NCBI RefSeq assembly: GCF_035046485.1
Contig: NC_085138.1
Coordinates: 362,269,238-362,333,237, forward strand
Length of the DNA: 64,000 bases
Source: Aedes albopictus
Lineage: Eukaryota > Arthropoda > Insecta > Diptera > Culicidae
Direction of reading: 5' to 3'
A program made the position numbers and the translations under genes. Below the pieces are notes generated by a model, which was not told the DNA's origin, searched no databases, and saw only the letters and a list, made by a program, of their open reading frames with translations. Every line of letters begins with the position of its first letter. The stretch's first letter is position 1. Shown in pieces: positions 46,884 to 58,204 of the stretch.

Positions 46884-47171
46884 GTTCAACCTCCGATTGG
46901 ATAACTATTCATTCCCAAATATCTATCCATAAGTAATTGAAATAAGTGTATTAAAGATTTTAATATGACAACTTCCAGTATCCAACCTAAGAACTATTCC
47001 GTTACTTCGCAATGCAACGCAATCATGTACTTAGTTTTGGTCGAGTTTATTGCCAAGCCTTCCTTTATTTACCTTTGGAGAGGCTAAAGCTTCTTCCACT
47101 GCCCTTCGATTCATGGCGATAAGATCGACATAATCCACAAAGCATACATAGTGATAGCTCCATTCCTCTTA

Positions 47172-47266
47172 GGGCCGATTTCTTCACTTGGCTTAACTGG
47201 TAAGCCAGGCTTACCCATACAGTTAAACCTGGTTTAACGCTTAAGCCCGGGTGAAGAAAATGCACC
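47172..47266. mobile_element. PIF/Harbinger-like mini-MITE (95 bp)
   Basis: Ends GGGCCGATTTCTTCAC and, complemented, GGTGCATTTTCTTCACCC, flanked by TTA on both sides (47169-47171, 47267-47269). A 3-bp TTA/TAA duplication and GG.GC ends are typical of PIF/Harbinger; family assignment is inference. Confidence 0.75.
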
Positions 47267-47269
47267 TTA

Positions 47270-47685
47270 GTTCCAAACTTCCTAATCGCTTCTTCAATTG
47301 CACCTAACTCCTGTAATCCATCTTGGAATTACGAACGGACTTTCGTTTGCGTTTCGAACACTTGTATGGAGAAAAGTGTACGAGGGAGTAGGATGGCCTG
47401 AAATGATTCTACGTAGTTTATGGACAGCGTCTATTCAACGAAGAACTCCTTTCCGCACATCTACAATAGCAAGAAATGTCTTGCCATTTTGCTGCAGAAA
47501 TAGAAATATTTTGTCTTAATACATCTGTCTAGAATAATGCAAAGACATTTCTATCCAGCAGACACGTCGGGTCAAGTGTCCTTAGTCTGCGGACAGTATC
47601 GTTTGAAGTCTTGTTTGAAGTTGAATAACCTTCTTGATATGGCTTCGATCATCGCTTACTTGATCTTGTTCGCTTTTTATAACTT
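47270..47685. other. Intron spacer
   Basis: No feature recognised. A 73-codon frame at 47298-47519 has no motif. Confidence 0.3.
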
Positions 47686-47689
47686 ACTT

Positions 47690-47785
47690 ACTTGGTTACA
47701 CTTCTGAGCACCTCTCTGGTGGTGCAGAGGGCCGAATTGAAAGATCTCCATCCTGGGCGATTGCCAGCCATCGCCTTGCCCTGTT
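47690..47785 (-). pseudogene. 3'-end scrap of a non-LTR retrotransposon
   Basis: 'gagcacctctctggtggtgcagagggcc..gatctccatcctgggcgattgcc' matches the tails at 19.8 and 22.26 kb. It abuts a SINE. Confidence 0.6.
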
Positions 47786-48077
47786 CTTCTTCTTATTTTT
47801 ATTCTTCTTATTCTTCTTCTTCTTCTTCCTTTTCTTCTTCTTATTCCTTATGGATCTACATCCCCACTGGGACTTGACCTGCCTCTCTTCAATTTAGTGT
47901 TCTTAGAGCACTTCCACAGTTATCAATTGAAGGGCTTTCTTTGCCTTCCATTGCTTGAGTTTGTACATTGTGTGGCAAGTACAATGGTACACTATGCCCA
48001 GGGAATCAAGAAATTTTTCCCGGCCTGAATGGGAACCGAACCCGCCGTCTTTGGATTGGCGATCCCCAGGCTAACTG
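47786..48077 (-). mobile_element. Feilai-like tRNA-derived SINE, diverged copy
   Basis: The reverse complement aligns throughout with 60105-60361: GGATCGCCAATCC.GAGACGG, a B-box-like GGTTCGGTTCCC, GGAAAAATTTCTTGATTCCC, AGCCCTTCAATTGATAACTG and an (AGA/GAA)n tail. About 15 bp of the A-box region is deleted. 'Feilai-like' is from memory of Aedes SINEs. Confidence 0.8.
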
Positions 48078-48689
48078 GAGACTCCATAAACATAACATAA
48101 CATTTATGCTGAGTGTTGAACAGCAGTAATCCCGGAAGCTGCTGGAAGTCTGCCTTAACGTTGCCGTTTAAATGTTCGCGCTTTCCCTTGTCCCTATGGA
48201 GGATGCGCACTACAATGGGCTGTAACTTTCGTTCTAGTGCTTCAATTATCATCCCAAGATATGTAACCCCTTGAGATAACTGTTTTTTTCTTAATTTTTC
48301 TATTTTTTTTTTGATAACATTCGAAGCGTTTAACAGTTAAAAAAATAAACAATAAGGCCTACCAGTCAAAAAATAATGTATGCTGATTGAGATCGCCATA
48401 GGCTGTATAACACACTATGGTCAAAATAGACGGTTGCATTGGCCAAAAATGAAGCTCCTACCCTTTTTATTCTTTATGCATAATGCCCTATGCGCTATGT
48501 ATGTTGGCCGTCATTGTTGTCATTTGGCCGATTGCCGTTTGGACTCAAGTCGAATCATACCAATGTTCTCCACATCAGTATACTCAAGTGAACAGCCATC
48601 TCTACTCCCCCCTCTCCCTCGTAGACTTTTTTCCATACACAATTTTCGTGTATGGAGCGTAGACTTTGATCACCGTTCGACGGCTTAAA

Positions 48690-49260
48690 ATTCATGGTTT
48701 TTCATCCATAAGTCAGTAGGACCTGAGTCGATGACAAACAGTGCAATGGTTTTGCTTTGGCCACTTCCAGATACTCCGGACTCAGTTCTATTAGAGACCC
48801 ACCGAGGACACTTTCAGAGTTTCTTACAACTCCATCGATTTCATGACAATTCATGATTTTTTTTTTTATCTAAAGTCAATACGCACTGTGTCCATAACCA
48901 ATAATGAATTTAGTCACTTCCGGATACTCCGGCACCAGTTCCGGTGGGGTTTCAACTTGGAAACTTTCCGAATTTTTGCAACTCTTCCGTTCCGTTCGAG
49001 ATTTATGAGTTTTTATGCAGGCGTCAAAAGGCGCTGTATTAATGACCAACAATGGATCTGGCTACTTCCGAATTCTCTGGAGTCGGTTCAAGTAGAAACC
49101 CGACGGGGTCACTATCACAATTTCTTGCACCTTCACCGTTTGACGGCTCTTAGTTCATGATTTTTTATCCAGAAGTCAATAGACTCTGTGCCGATGACCA
49201 ACAATGGGTCTGATCACCTCCGGATACTCTAGAGTTGGTACTGGTAGGGTACCATGTTTT
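48690..49260. repeat. Tandem repeat, about 155-bp unit, about 3.5 copies
   Basis: Each unit runs 'agtcaatag..ctgtgtc.atgaccaacaatg..tc..tcacttccggatactccgg..agttc..' to 'cgtttgacggctc..ttcatgatttttt'. Unit starts are near 48709, 48870, 49025 and 49172. Degenerate. No consistent ORF was seen. Confidence 0.75.
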
Positions 49261-49309
49261 CATATGTTCTTTCTCAAAATTTCCATTTTGGGGTACCGTC
49301 ACCAATTTT

Positions 49310-49645
49310 TCCCTTCCTAGTAGTGAGAAACAGGATCCCGGAATAGCCCTGAATGTGGCCCATGAGGTACAAAAGTTTTGAAACGACTAACTTTTAAAAT
49401 TCACGTTACATGATATGTATGTCGCAAGATGGGTTTAAAAACATTTAGGTAATTTCCTCTTTCCCGAGGCAACCACGATTCCGGAACGGTCCAAAACTTC
49501 TGAAATGATTTCCAATTGACCTATTTTGAACAATCATGCAAGATGGGTTTAAAAAACATCCAAAAAAAAATCCTCTTCCCCGGGGGAACCAGGATTCCGG
49601 AATGGTCCTAAAAGTGGCCAACGTGACTCATAGGACGTCAAAATG
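49310..49645. repeat. Tandem repeat, about 110-150-bp unit, about 2.5 copies
   Basis: Units share 'gaaccaggattccggaa.ggtcc', 'gacttctagttgacttattttga' and 'gcaagatgggtttaaaaacat'. Starts are near 49329, 49477 and 49587. Distinct from the preceding array. Confidence 0.7.
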
Positions 49646-52600
49646 ACTTCTAGTTGACTTATTCTAATAAATAATAATCTTCGATAAACTGTGAAGGTAT
49701 ATAATTAATGTTAAAAGTTTTCGTCACCTTTTGTTTGGAGCCGCATCACTGTTGCAAAGTTTTGAAGAAAATTTGTAATAGGATGCCGAACCACTTGAGC
49801 AAAGGCTAGTATTTTGGGCACTTTTCTGCTCTGTCAGTTTCAAACCAACAGACTTGAATTTTTGTATAGACAGCTACATACTTTTAGAATCTGAAAATTC
49901 AAGTGTTCAATCATGAAATGCCTGAAGGGCAGTGCATAAGATCGCAATAGTCAATGAATTCGCGTGAATGTGTTAGTTAATTTTTATTCTGTTATCCGGA
50001 TTTTTCTTTCTTTTTCTCTTTCGTGTTTTTATGGGTTATAATACTTTCAAAGAGAAAATACTGAGCCAAGAATTGTGTTCACCGAAAAGTTTTGAAAGTT
50101 TTAGAACCTGGCATGCCTGCCGAAGATGCTGTTGATAGTGGATGAATGCAACATTTTCTCAGCTTCATTTGAAGAAATACGGTTTGGCTGATCAGAAGGA
50201 AATGCAATCCGTTTCTGTAACTGCCAAATGGGCACTCTAATTGGTAAATTTGGTGAGTTTGTTTTAATTCGAATGGCGCTGTTGTCTATACCATAATCAC
50301 AATTATTATAAGCATTCCCTTTGAAATATTTACTATACCATATACATATTTTATTATATGTACATGGGGAAGGGATCACTCTGCCTTTTTCTCGTTTCAG
50401 AGAGCGAGTAATGACGCTTAAGCCTAGGATTTATAGTCTGGACATGAGGGTTATATTCCTATGTTCCATCCCAGGAAGTAGATAATCGACGGAGTGACAA
50501 TAACTTTCTTAGCATAGTCACTCCCAACTTCACATTTATACTACATACTATGCTGAGCGGTTGGTACGGGAATAATAATTTCATTGTGGCATAAACGTTG
50601 CACAGTAGGCTTGGGCCTGGTCGCTTCAAGTCTTCACATCCCCGATATGCTTCAAGCATTGGTAATGACGAGATCAATGATAGAAGTAGTCGATTCAATC
50701 ATTTACCAGGATTATTTCAATGAATGCGTGTGTATGTGAGTAGACTAGATTAGACTACACGGCTAGATACTACATATTAGCATCTCATTGCGTACAAAAA
50801 AATAGGTAAAAAGGTTCAAAGATCACTGAGTAATAAAAGAAAAGTGCGTGAAATAGAAGCTCTGCTGAGATAGTTCCACTTCCCTAGCTTATAACCTGTC
50901 CGAGTCTGGTTCATTTCTGAAGAGTAGTGATTGAAACAAACCAAATAACAGATAGAGTTTGGGATCACGAACGGAATGTCTCATTTTGGATGCTTTTCGC
51001 TTGAACACTGTCGATTTTGTACCAATTGATTTCATTTTTTGTTCACGACAACTACATTATTTAATTCGAGTCAATTTGTATGTAATTTACTGAGTTATAG
51101 CGAAAAGTGCGCAAAATAGGACCTTTTGCACCGGTTCATTTGGGCACAAACCTAGTTTCTTATGTTATAAATAAATTTATAAATACGTTCATGTCAAAAG
51201 TTACATTCAGATCGTACCTTTGTTGTACAGACTACAATCTTTCAAATTAATATTGAAAATTCGGTAAAGATCAATATGTGAGCCTCGTTTCGCAAATAGG
51301 ACCAACTGAAAAATTCAGCTCTATTTTTTCTCAATCAACGCCGCTATGTGGTTGTGTCACAAACTGGAGTGCCACTTCATACGTGCTATGTACTACTAAA
51401 GAGAGATTTATAAATCACTGCTCTCTTCAACCGATGATCCAAGCTTAGTATGAGTAGATATGGCGTTCATGTTTGCCGCCAAACATCCGCGGATTATGGA
51501 ATTGGAAACACTTGTTGCCCTTTTGCTGTTCATCGTCGTTTAGGAAAACTTTGAAGTTCAAAAGAAAATAAAAACAAATCAAGGTGTACAATATTGAGTA
51601 CCTAATACAAATACATCTTGAAGCACTTTAAGGACTTTTGTTGTTAGCCATTGCTGTGTTTTCGATCGTGAAGCTATTTGTATAGACTGTTTCAGAAATT
51701 ATAAATACTCTAACGATTAACTGCCATTTCAATTTGAGCACAATATCCAAAAAAGTTTCTTCTAGCTCTTATAGTACACATGCTAACGAAGCAAATAATA
51801 ACAATTTTGTTGATGTTTCTGGTAATTTTTTTTGAAAAAAATAGGGCTCTCTAAACTAGATGATTAAAATTTGAAGTTGCACAAAGTGGTCAAAAGATGT
51901 AGCATAGTTAGTAGAAAAGAAAAAAAAACCTCACAGATGAAATATTTAATTTCTTGCACAATAAAAATTGCTGTATCGATAATAAAAGATATTTCTCGAT
52001 TGGTAAGAGTAATTTTTACTGGAATATTTGATATTTGTTTCAAATTTCTCAACAACACCAGTAGCAACAAAACGAATGTCTTAATTAATGCTTACTGCAC
52101 TCGTTTTTATGGTATGACAAGCTTTGCCATCTGAAGGATCGAATGAGCTGAAAAAATAAGTTTGTTTAGATTAAATGCATTCAGGAAAGCTAAAAAATTG
52201 TATGGTAGTTCTTATGTTCCGTAGAAAACCTTAAAAAAATAAGAAACTTGATCTTCGAAAAAATGTTGTGGAAATGCCATTATCGATTTTTCCCAAAGTT
52301 TGATTAAGGCATTCCTTAGACAACTTGTTGAGAAAGCGAATGTGATAAACATTTAGATAATTTTTGGTATTTAGTGATAAATAATGTTGAAATAATTAAA
52401 AAAACACCTTTGTACAAATGCAAAATTGAAAAATTAATTTATTTGTTAGAGAACTCGACTGTTCTTTAAAATATCAAGACAATTGAAAGGAAATATAAAA
52501 AATATGGAGTTGAAGTTGGTAAAAATCATTAGAACAGTTCATTTTAATAAAAAAAGTGTATTTATAATTTCTGAAACAATCTACACTCTAATTTAAAAAT

Positions 52601-52817
52601 TTTACTTGGCATAATCATTCCTAGGAACTCCAGTTCTTCACCATTACCTATCCACAATGGCATAATGCAATCATACACCCGCATACAATTCGCTACCGCT
52701 AAGCTGTGGTGACACTTGGCTGATCCTACTAACGTTCTATATAACGAAGAGTAGAATGCTTCTGCATTAACTACATTCACAGCAACGTATGTCATTGAAG
52801 AAGAGACGGACCCCTAA
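49646..52817. other. AT-rich intron stretch
   Basis: Fragments of the TATAACTCAG foldback family lie at about 49790-49900 (one arm) and 51000-51135 (both arms, imperfect, CTTTTCGC/GCGAAAAG). Otherwise AT-rich with short frames lacking domains (50101-50379, 51871-52134, 52562-52795). No gene was supported. Confidence 0.35.
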
Positions 52818-53247
52818 CCCGATCAGAAAGGCATAACAAAAATATAACAAAATTATATCAACGGTTGATAGATATATCACGGTTTGTTATATTTAGATAT
52901 ATTTGACAAAAATGATTTGAAACCCTGATTTAATTATATCAGAATTATAACAAGGTTAGTTATAATACAAATAAATTTATTTGGATCATGTCTATATGAA
53001 CATTATAACAAACTCAGTTATAGTTTTGAAAATGCACTTTATGTCAAATGAACATTTTACAGGTGGTGTTTGGTACGCAGTTACGCCGCTGTGCGGTGCT
53101 ACTGTGCTTGTAAAATTCAGTAGTTTTAACAAGTTTGAATCATGATCCAGATTATTAAGGGTCTATTCCAATTCGCGAATTAAGATTAATTTTACCTTAA
53201 ATTTGGCAGTTCGACACTAAAACATGAAAGTTCTCCAAAGGAAATAA

Positions 53248-53673
53248 TTATCGAACAGTCAAATTTAAGTGAAAATTAATTTTACGCCAATTGGAACAGA
53301 CCTTAAGAAAGCTCAGATAGATATTGTCGCGCTTATCTTGGATTCTCAGCCAGCTGCGTTCGAAACAGGCAGCATCAGATCGCGCCAGACCGCGCACGTA
53401 TAGTTTGTACACGGCGTGCACTTTGGCTAAAACTGTTTTTGCAGCCGCCGGGTGGGAGCTGTAACGTATACTCAGCCACCTTGTACAAATCAAAATGGGG
53501 CAATCTTTCCGTGATAAACTGCGGCTGGTTAACGTTGAACAATTCGTCATTGAAATCATCGCCGTCATCAAACATTTGAAAGCAGTTTTTTCGATCAAAA
53601 CAAAAGTCTTTGCTATGAAAATATATTCGCTGTACTCCACATGAGGAATAGAATGCAGTGAATATATTTTCAT
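53248..53673 (-). other. 141-codon open frame of unknown nature
   Basis: The longest uninterrupted frame in this AT-rich stretch. Local GC is slightly higher at 53320-53470. No recognised motif or signal peptide was seen, and the frame could be chance. Confidence 0.2.
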
Positions 53674-53888
53674 GGTTGATGTTTTGATTTACAGCGAGGT
53701 AACTGCTTTCTACTTTCCGAAAAATGATGACGGATGCTTAAGCCTTAAGATCATCAGTATCTTAGTGATGACGCCACAATATTTAGGTCCTTGGTGAATG
53801 ATTCTATATAGCATCGCACAACAACGTAGTTAAAAAAATAAGAAATGAGTATCCCAACAGTTGTCATTGTAGATAAGCCTGAGCCACA

Positions 53889-54837
53889 CTACCCGGGTAA
53901 AGGCTAATGGCAAACAAAGGACAAAATAATAACTGGTTTTGCCATCATATCTCGTTTTGCCATTCTTCTGTTATTATGAAAAACTTAAAATGGCAAACCA
54001 ATAGTAAAATATACAATCATAGCAAACCTTGTCATTGATATGTTATTCATGAATAATGCTAAATAACACATCAATAACAAAAATTACTATCATGGTAAAA
54101 CTTGCAATTTAGCATATTATATAATGAATTGTATAAAATATCAAAACAATAACATAATTTACATTCCTAGCTAAATTTGCCATTATTATTGTGAGAAATT
54201 ATTTATAAACATTAGGCACCATAACATATTTTACTCTTAATATACCATTAACTCTTATATTGTATATTTCAAGCATAACTTTTCAATTCGACTTATCTCG
54301 CAAAAGTAAACAAATCCGGATTCTCAGCTGTGTGTTTGATTCGCAATGAATTCTATTTGATGCACATCAATTTATGTTAATTTAGAACTCAAACAATTAA
54401 TAGAAATAGCTCATTTTACCTTTCTTCTGCTACTTTGAAATAATAACTGAATCTACCATTATTTTAAAATATAAACCTACCATTATTTTGATCGCCACAT
54501 AAACAGCTAAATTTGTTCTTATTCTGTTATCAATAACTCAAGAATGACATATTTTGTTATTCACCGATAACAGTTGATTTGGGTCTTATTTTGTTATCAA
54601 TATCTCAATAATAACTTATTTTGTTCTTCAACTTTATCCGCATGCTTTACCATTACTTTGTTATTACAATGGCAAAATAAGTTATTTTTAAGTTTTTCTG
54701 CTACCAAAATTTTGTTATTATTTTTGTTATTTTAACTCTTATTTCAAACAAACAAATAACACATTTTGCCATTCAAACATTCTGTTTTAATGGTAAAATT
54801 TGCCATTCTTTTGCCATTAAGCTCTACCCGGGTAGAG
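53889..54837. mobile_element. TACCCGGGTA-ended AT-rich element (about 950 bp)
   Basis: Begins ACTACCCGGGTAAAGGCTAATGG and ends GCCATTAAGCTCTACCCGGG.. (imperfect inverted pair). The interior is a degenerate array of 'TAATAACA..TTTTGCCATT' phrases in both orientations. No ORF. It is nested inside the 52.8-57.2 kb block. Confidence 0.7.
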
Positions 54838-55249
54838 TATCTAGTCAAATTGAATGCCCAACGTATTCCGTGATTTAACCCTCTTAAGATGTTAGATTTT
54901 TCGAACCACGATGGCGCAGTGAACGTTCAGCGTGCCTGTCTGGGTCATATTGACCCCAACATCCTACTAGGGTTGATGCAACTCTCAAACGGTCATATAA
55001 AGCTATGATAAGTGAGGCAACAAAATGGATATAAAAAGGATGACTTTCATTGAAACTGTTGACATTACTGAATTAAGTTTTAAGGTTCACAATCCTCCAT
55101 AGGTTTTGCAGTTTGTAGTCCTATTCAAGATTATTTTAATAAATTATTCTGAAATTAGAAGTTTTATCATTGTTATTTCATTACCATGTAATTCATCCAT
55201 AATAATTCCGTAGAAATACAGCTTCTTATCATCTGCAAACATGTGGATA

Positions 55250-55438
55250 CACCCGATTCTTTTTTTTGCTCGGGTCTGGTTTTTGGTATAACTTAGTCAT
55301 TTTTAACCGATTCTCATAAAATTTTGTACCCATGTAGACACCAATATCACTATCCGTGTACTGAATTTCACGAGAATCGGTCAAAAATTGACTGAGTTGT
55401 AGCAAAACCCAGACCCGTGCAAAAAAAAGAATCAGGTG
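55250..55438. mobile_element. TA-flanked foldback MITE (TATAACTCA stem)
   Basis: CACCCGATTCTTTTTTTTGC at the left and GCAAAAAAAAGAATCAGGTG at the right, TA outside both. The inner stem GGTATAACTTAGTCA/TGACTGAGTTGTAGC and ATAAAATTTTGTAC matches the element at 31312-31498. 189 bp. Confidence 0.85.
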
Positions 55439-56734
55439 TATTACATACTTTCAAAGATGATGGAAGGCCGTTGAAAAATAAGACTTACATCAATGGTCCT
55501 GAAACCAATCCTTGTGGCACTCGCGATAGAATACCAATCGGACTTCAATGATTTCCTTTAACTTCCACAGTTTGAAAACGTTTATTCAAATAGGATTTAC
55601 TCAATGAAACAGAATCTCAACTGAAATCAAATAAGTGTGATAATCTGTGCAGTAGTTCAAATTGAGAAACTCTGTGAAAAGCTTTTCAAAAACCAATCAA
55701 TAGCAGAAGGCTATTTTTTTTACCAAAATGTTGATGGACATCGTCATGCATTTTGAGCAAATTTCAAAGCAGACACCGAATTGGTGCTTTCGACTAGTGG
55801 GGGAATTTCTTGTTTAAAGCACTGCTTGCAGTTCAGAAGGAATTTCTCAGCCTATCTTGATGCATGGGAAATTCCTTGCCTGAATCGCTCAAGAAATCGG
55901 TTTTTCGATCGCAGTACGCAGTAGCGAAGAAATGACAGTTCAAATGGCAGTCACCGAAGAAAGTTTCTGCCAGGAATCACTCAAGAAGTTTCTTGAGCGA
56001 TTCCTTTCGAACTCGAAACAGCGCTTAACTGTTGAAAATAAAAACATTATTTGAGATCACGAGGCAAAGCGAACGAATAATTGCTTTAGTATGTTAATTG
56101 TTGTCTTGTATCATGTAAGGTTAAATATGTGCTTTAAACACTTATTTTTTATTTCACAAATCTGACAATCTCCAGAAATGCACACTAACGCCACGAAGCG
56201 GTGACATTTTCAATCACAAGACTACTGCATAACTTTGCCATAGGCAGGAACTTCCTTGATGGTGAGGAACATTAGAGAGGGACGTATGACCACTAGGTTA
56301 AAGTCCCTCTTCAAAACCAAATACACACACAGGAACATTAGATAATTATTTAATAACACATGTCAAAATGTTCTAATTTAATTACTCGCTTGCACCAACA
56401 GAAGGTGAAATACCACTATTTTCACTGTTTAAGAGCCATTAACTATCTCTACAACTTTGATTAATATACGACACCTATTTCTGGTCTGAATCATGAGATA
56501 AAGCCAAAATGCTGAGCAAATTCTTGAGTTACAATTATAACTTAATTATATCCACTTTTGTTATTATTTCCTAAGATGACGTCATTGCGATCAATTGTTC
56601 GAGAACACTTTTATGTGACGTCATATTTTCTCTCCTATGTACGTTGGACAAATGAGTCTATTTATAGACCAGCCGCCAAAACGAAGAACCACTTGATCAT
56701 ATGCCACCCTGCACTTCAAGTGATGAAATAGCCT

Positions 56735-56802
56735 CATTGATAAAGGCGCCGGATTTCAGATGGAGGCTGGCGTCCTAGGTTCGATTCTCGTCTGGGTGAG
56801 GG
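56735..56802 (+). repeat. tRNA-like relic with Pol III boxes
   Basis: TAGCCTCATTGATAAAGG resembles an A-box region, and GGTTCGATTCT at about 56775-56785 a B-box. The flanks do not form an acceptor stem. It is probably a SINE head or tRNA pseudogene, not a functional tRNA. Confidence 0.45.
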
Positions 56803-57183
56803 TTTTTTATATACTACGTAGGGCAAGTTTTTTATACAAAAAACTTTTCGCTATAAATAAATAACACTCTAAATAAAAATTACCCAAAAAATGAGTAAAA
56901 ATTTACCCAACTCAATTTTTACCCAATATATTTATATCTGATTTATAACAAAATGTGTTATAATTTTTTGATCATTCCAATACTTATTATATCTCACGAT
57001 GTTATAAATTTGTTAAAATTGTATCAACACCTGTTATAATTATGTTATGGCTAGAGCAAGTTCAGTTATATTTTTTGTTATTTTAACACCTAACCGGCGA
57101 ATTTTATAACTCATTTTGTTATGAAAAATCTTTGAAATAAATAACTCAATCGGTTATAATTTTGTTATGCCTTTCTGATCGGG

Positions 57184-58004
57184 AACCCTTCCATATCAGC
57201 TTCCACTACTGGTTCGCTCGCATCGTAGTCGACGATCTTCAATGCGTGCGTCGTCGTCCCCCATCAGGGAGACCTAAATCACTTCGCGGCAGTCAGCGCA
57301 ATTCGATTAGTGAAGATTGGTGTTGGGGGTTTAGTCTCGCCGCCGTTCGTTGATTGAGTTGTGCTGATGACAAAATCAAATTAATCGTGTTTGGTTTATT
57401 GGAGCCCTAATGGGAGAAAATGCGCTGCGGTAGCTAACTTCGTTTTGACGGTGAATTTGGAGTGACACAACGGAAAACAACGCGTAAGAATTTGAAATTT
57501 TAGTGCTGTGAAATATAAACGAGATCAATTTGGTTGTGATGGATTTTAGTTTATAGTGCGTAGTCACAACTTTCCCTAAATTTTGGTAGATTTGCATCAA
57601 TTGGAGCGCCCGATCGCTGCTGAAACTGGAAAATTCAAGTGTTACAAAGCTTGATCGCGTTTTGTGTGCTGCACACTTTAGATTCGCATTTGCTGCCGGG
57701 TGTTCGCGCTCTAAGGGATACTCAAAAGCGAAATTAATCATTGTGAAATTGACAGCTTCGAACCAAATCTTTGCGAGGTGTGGCAATGAATGGTAGAGGC
57801 TTATGTGAAGGGCCACAAAAACAATTGATGATTAATGCTTGAAAGAGTTTTGAATAATCGGAGGGCCAGCCAATCGATTTTTGCTTTCAGTTTGATCGAT
57901 AAGCATTCATATATTGGTACTTTCTAATCGTTTTTCCACCCAGTTTTAGATTTACACTCTTATTCAATCGTTTAAATGGTGTTATTGTTTTTATCTTTTT
58001 TCAG
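57184..58004. other. Unique intron DNA upstream of host exon B
   Basis: 57190-57370 is GC-richer. A 146-codon frame at 57376-57816 (-) has no recognised domain. The last 60 bases hold the T-rich splice acceptor tract of exon B. Possible regulatory DNA, unproven. Confidence 0.35.
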
Positions 58005-58094
58005 ATCTTGACCTTCCAACATACCAGGACAACGAGTTCTACGTGAAGGAAGCCCGTGACATGGTCACAATTATCCAGCACATGATATCATTAG
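58005..58094 (+). CDS. Host gene, internal exon B (unidentified protein)
   Basis: A 90-nt exon between a T-rich tract ending TTTTTTCAG and the donor GTGAGT at 58095. With the single carried-over G of exon A it reads D-L-D-L-P-T-Y-Q-D-N-E-F-Y-V-K-E-A-R-D-M then V-T-I-I-Q-H-M-I-S-L, open throughout and leaving phase 1 again. Its length is a multiple of three, so skipping it would keep the frame. Phase agreement with exon A across about 31 kb supports one gene on the + strand. Family unknown to me; an intervening missed exon cannot be excluded. Confidence 0.7.
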
Positions 58095-58204
58095 GTGAGT
58101 TGTTTTGAATCTGAGAGGGGTAAAAGCGAGGACGAGTAAAGGTGCCATTACAGCATCACATTCCATGGAACATTATAATTAACAGTATTACACTATAAAA
58201 CTTG

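Larger units (their letters stand above)
52818..57183. mobile_element. TIR-bounded 4.4-kb block with nested insertions
   Basis: CCCGATCAGAAAGGCATAAC at the left and its exact complement at the right, with the match running about 24 bp, bound the block. The subterminal 200-300 bp on each side are rich in 'TTATAACA/TATAACAAA' repeats, so both ends look like one family. The interior carries nested elements (53889-54837, 55250-55438) and other AT-rich DNA. No transposase was found. Alternatively these are two MITE copies whose inner ends have decayed. A target duplication is not clear. Confidence 0.55.

Noticed and set aside
47786..47860. (TTC)n microsatellite as an independent feature
   Set aside because: It is the tail of the minus-strand SINE at 47786-48077, as shown by the matching (AAG)n tail of the copy at 60105-60361.
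56735..56802. Functional tRNA gene
   Set aside because: A- and B-box-like text is present, but no acceptor stem can form.
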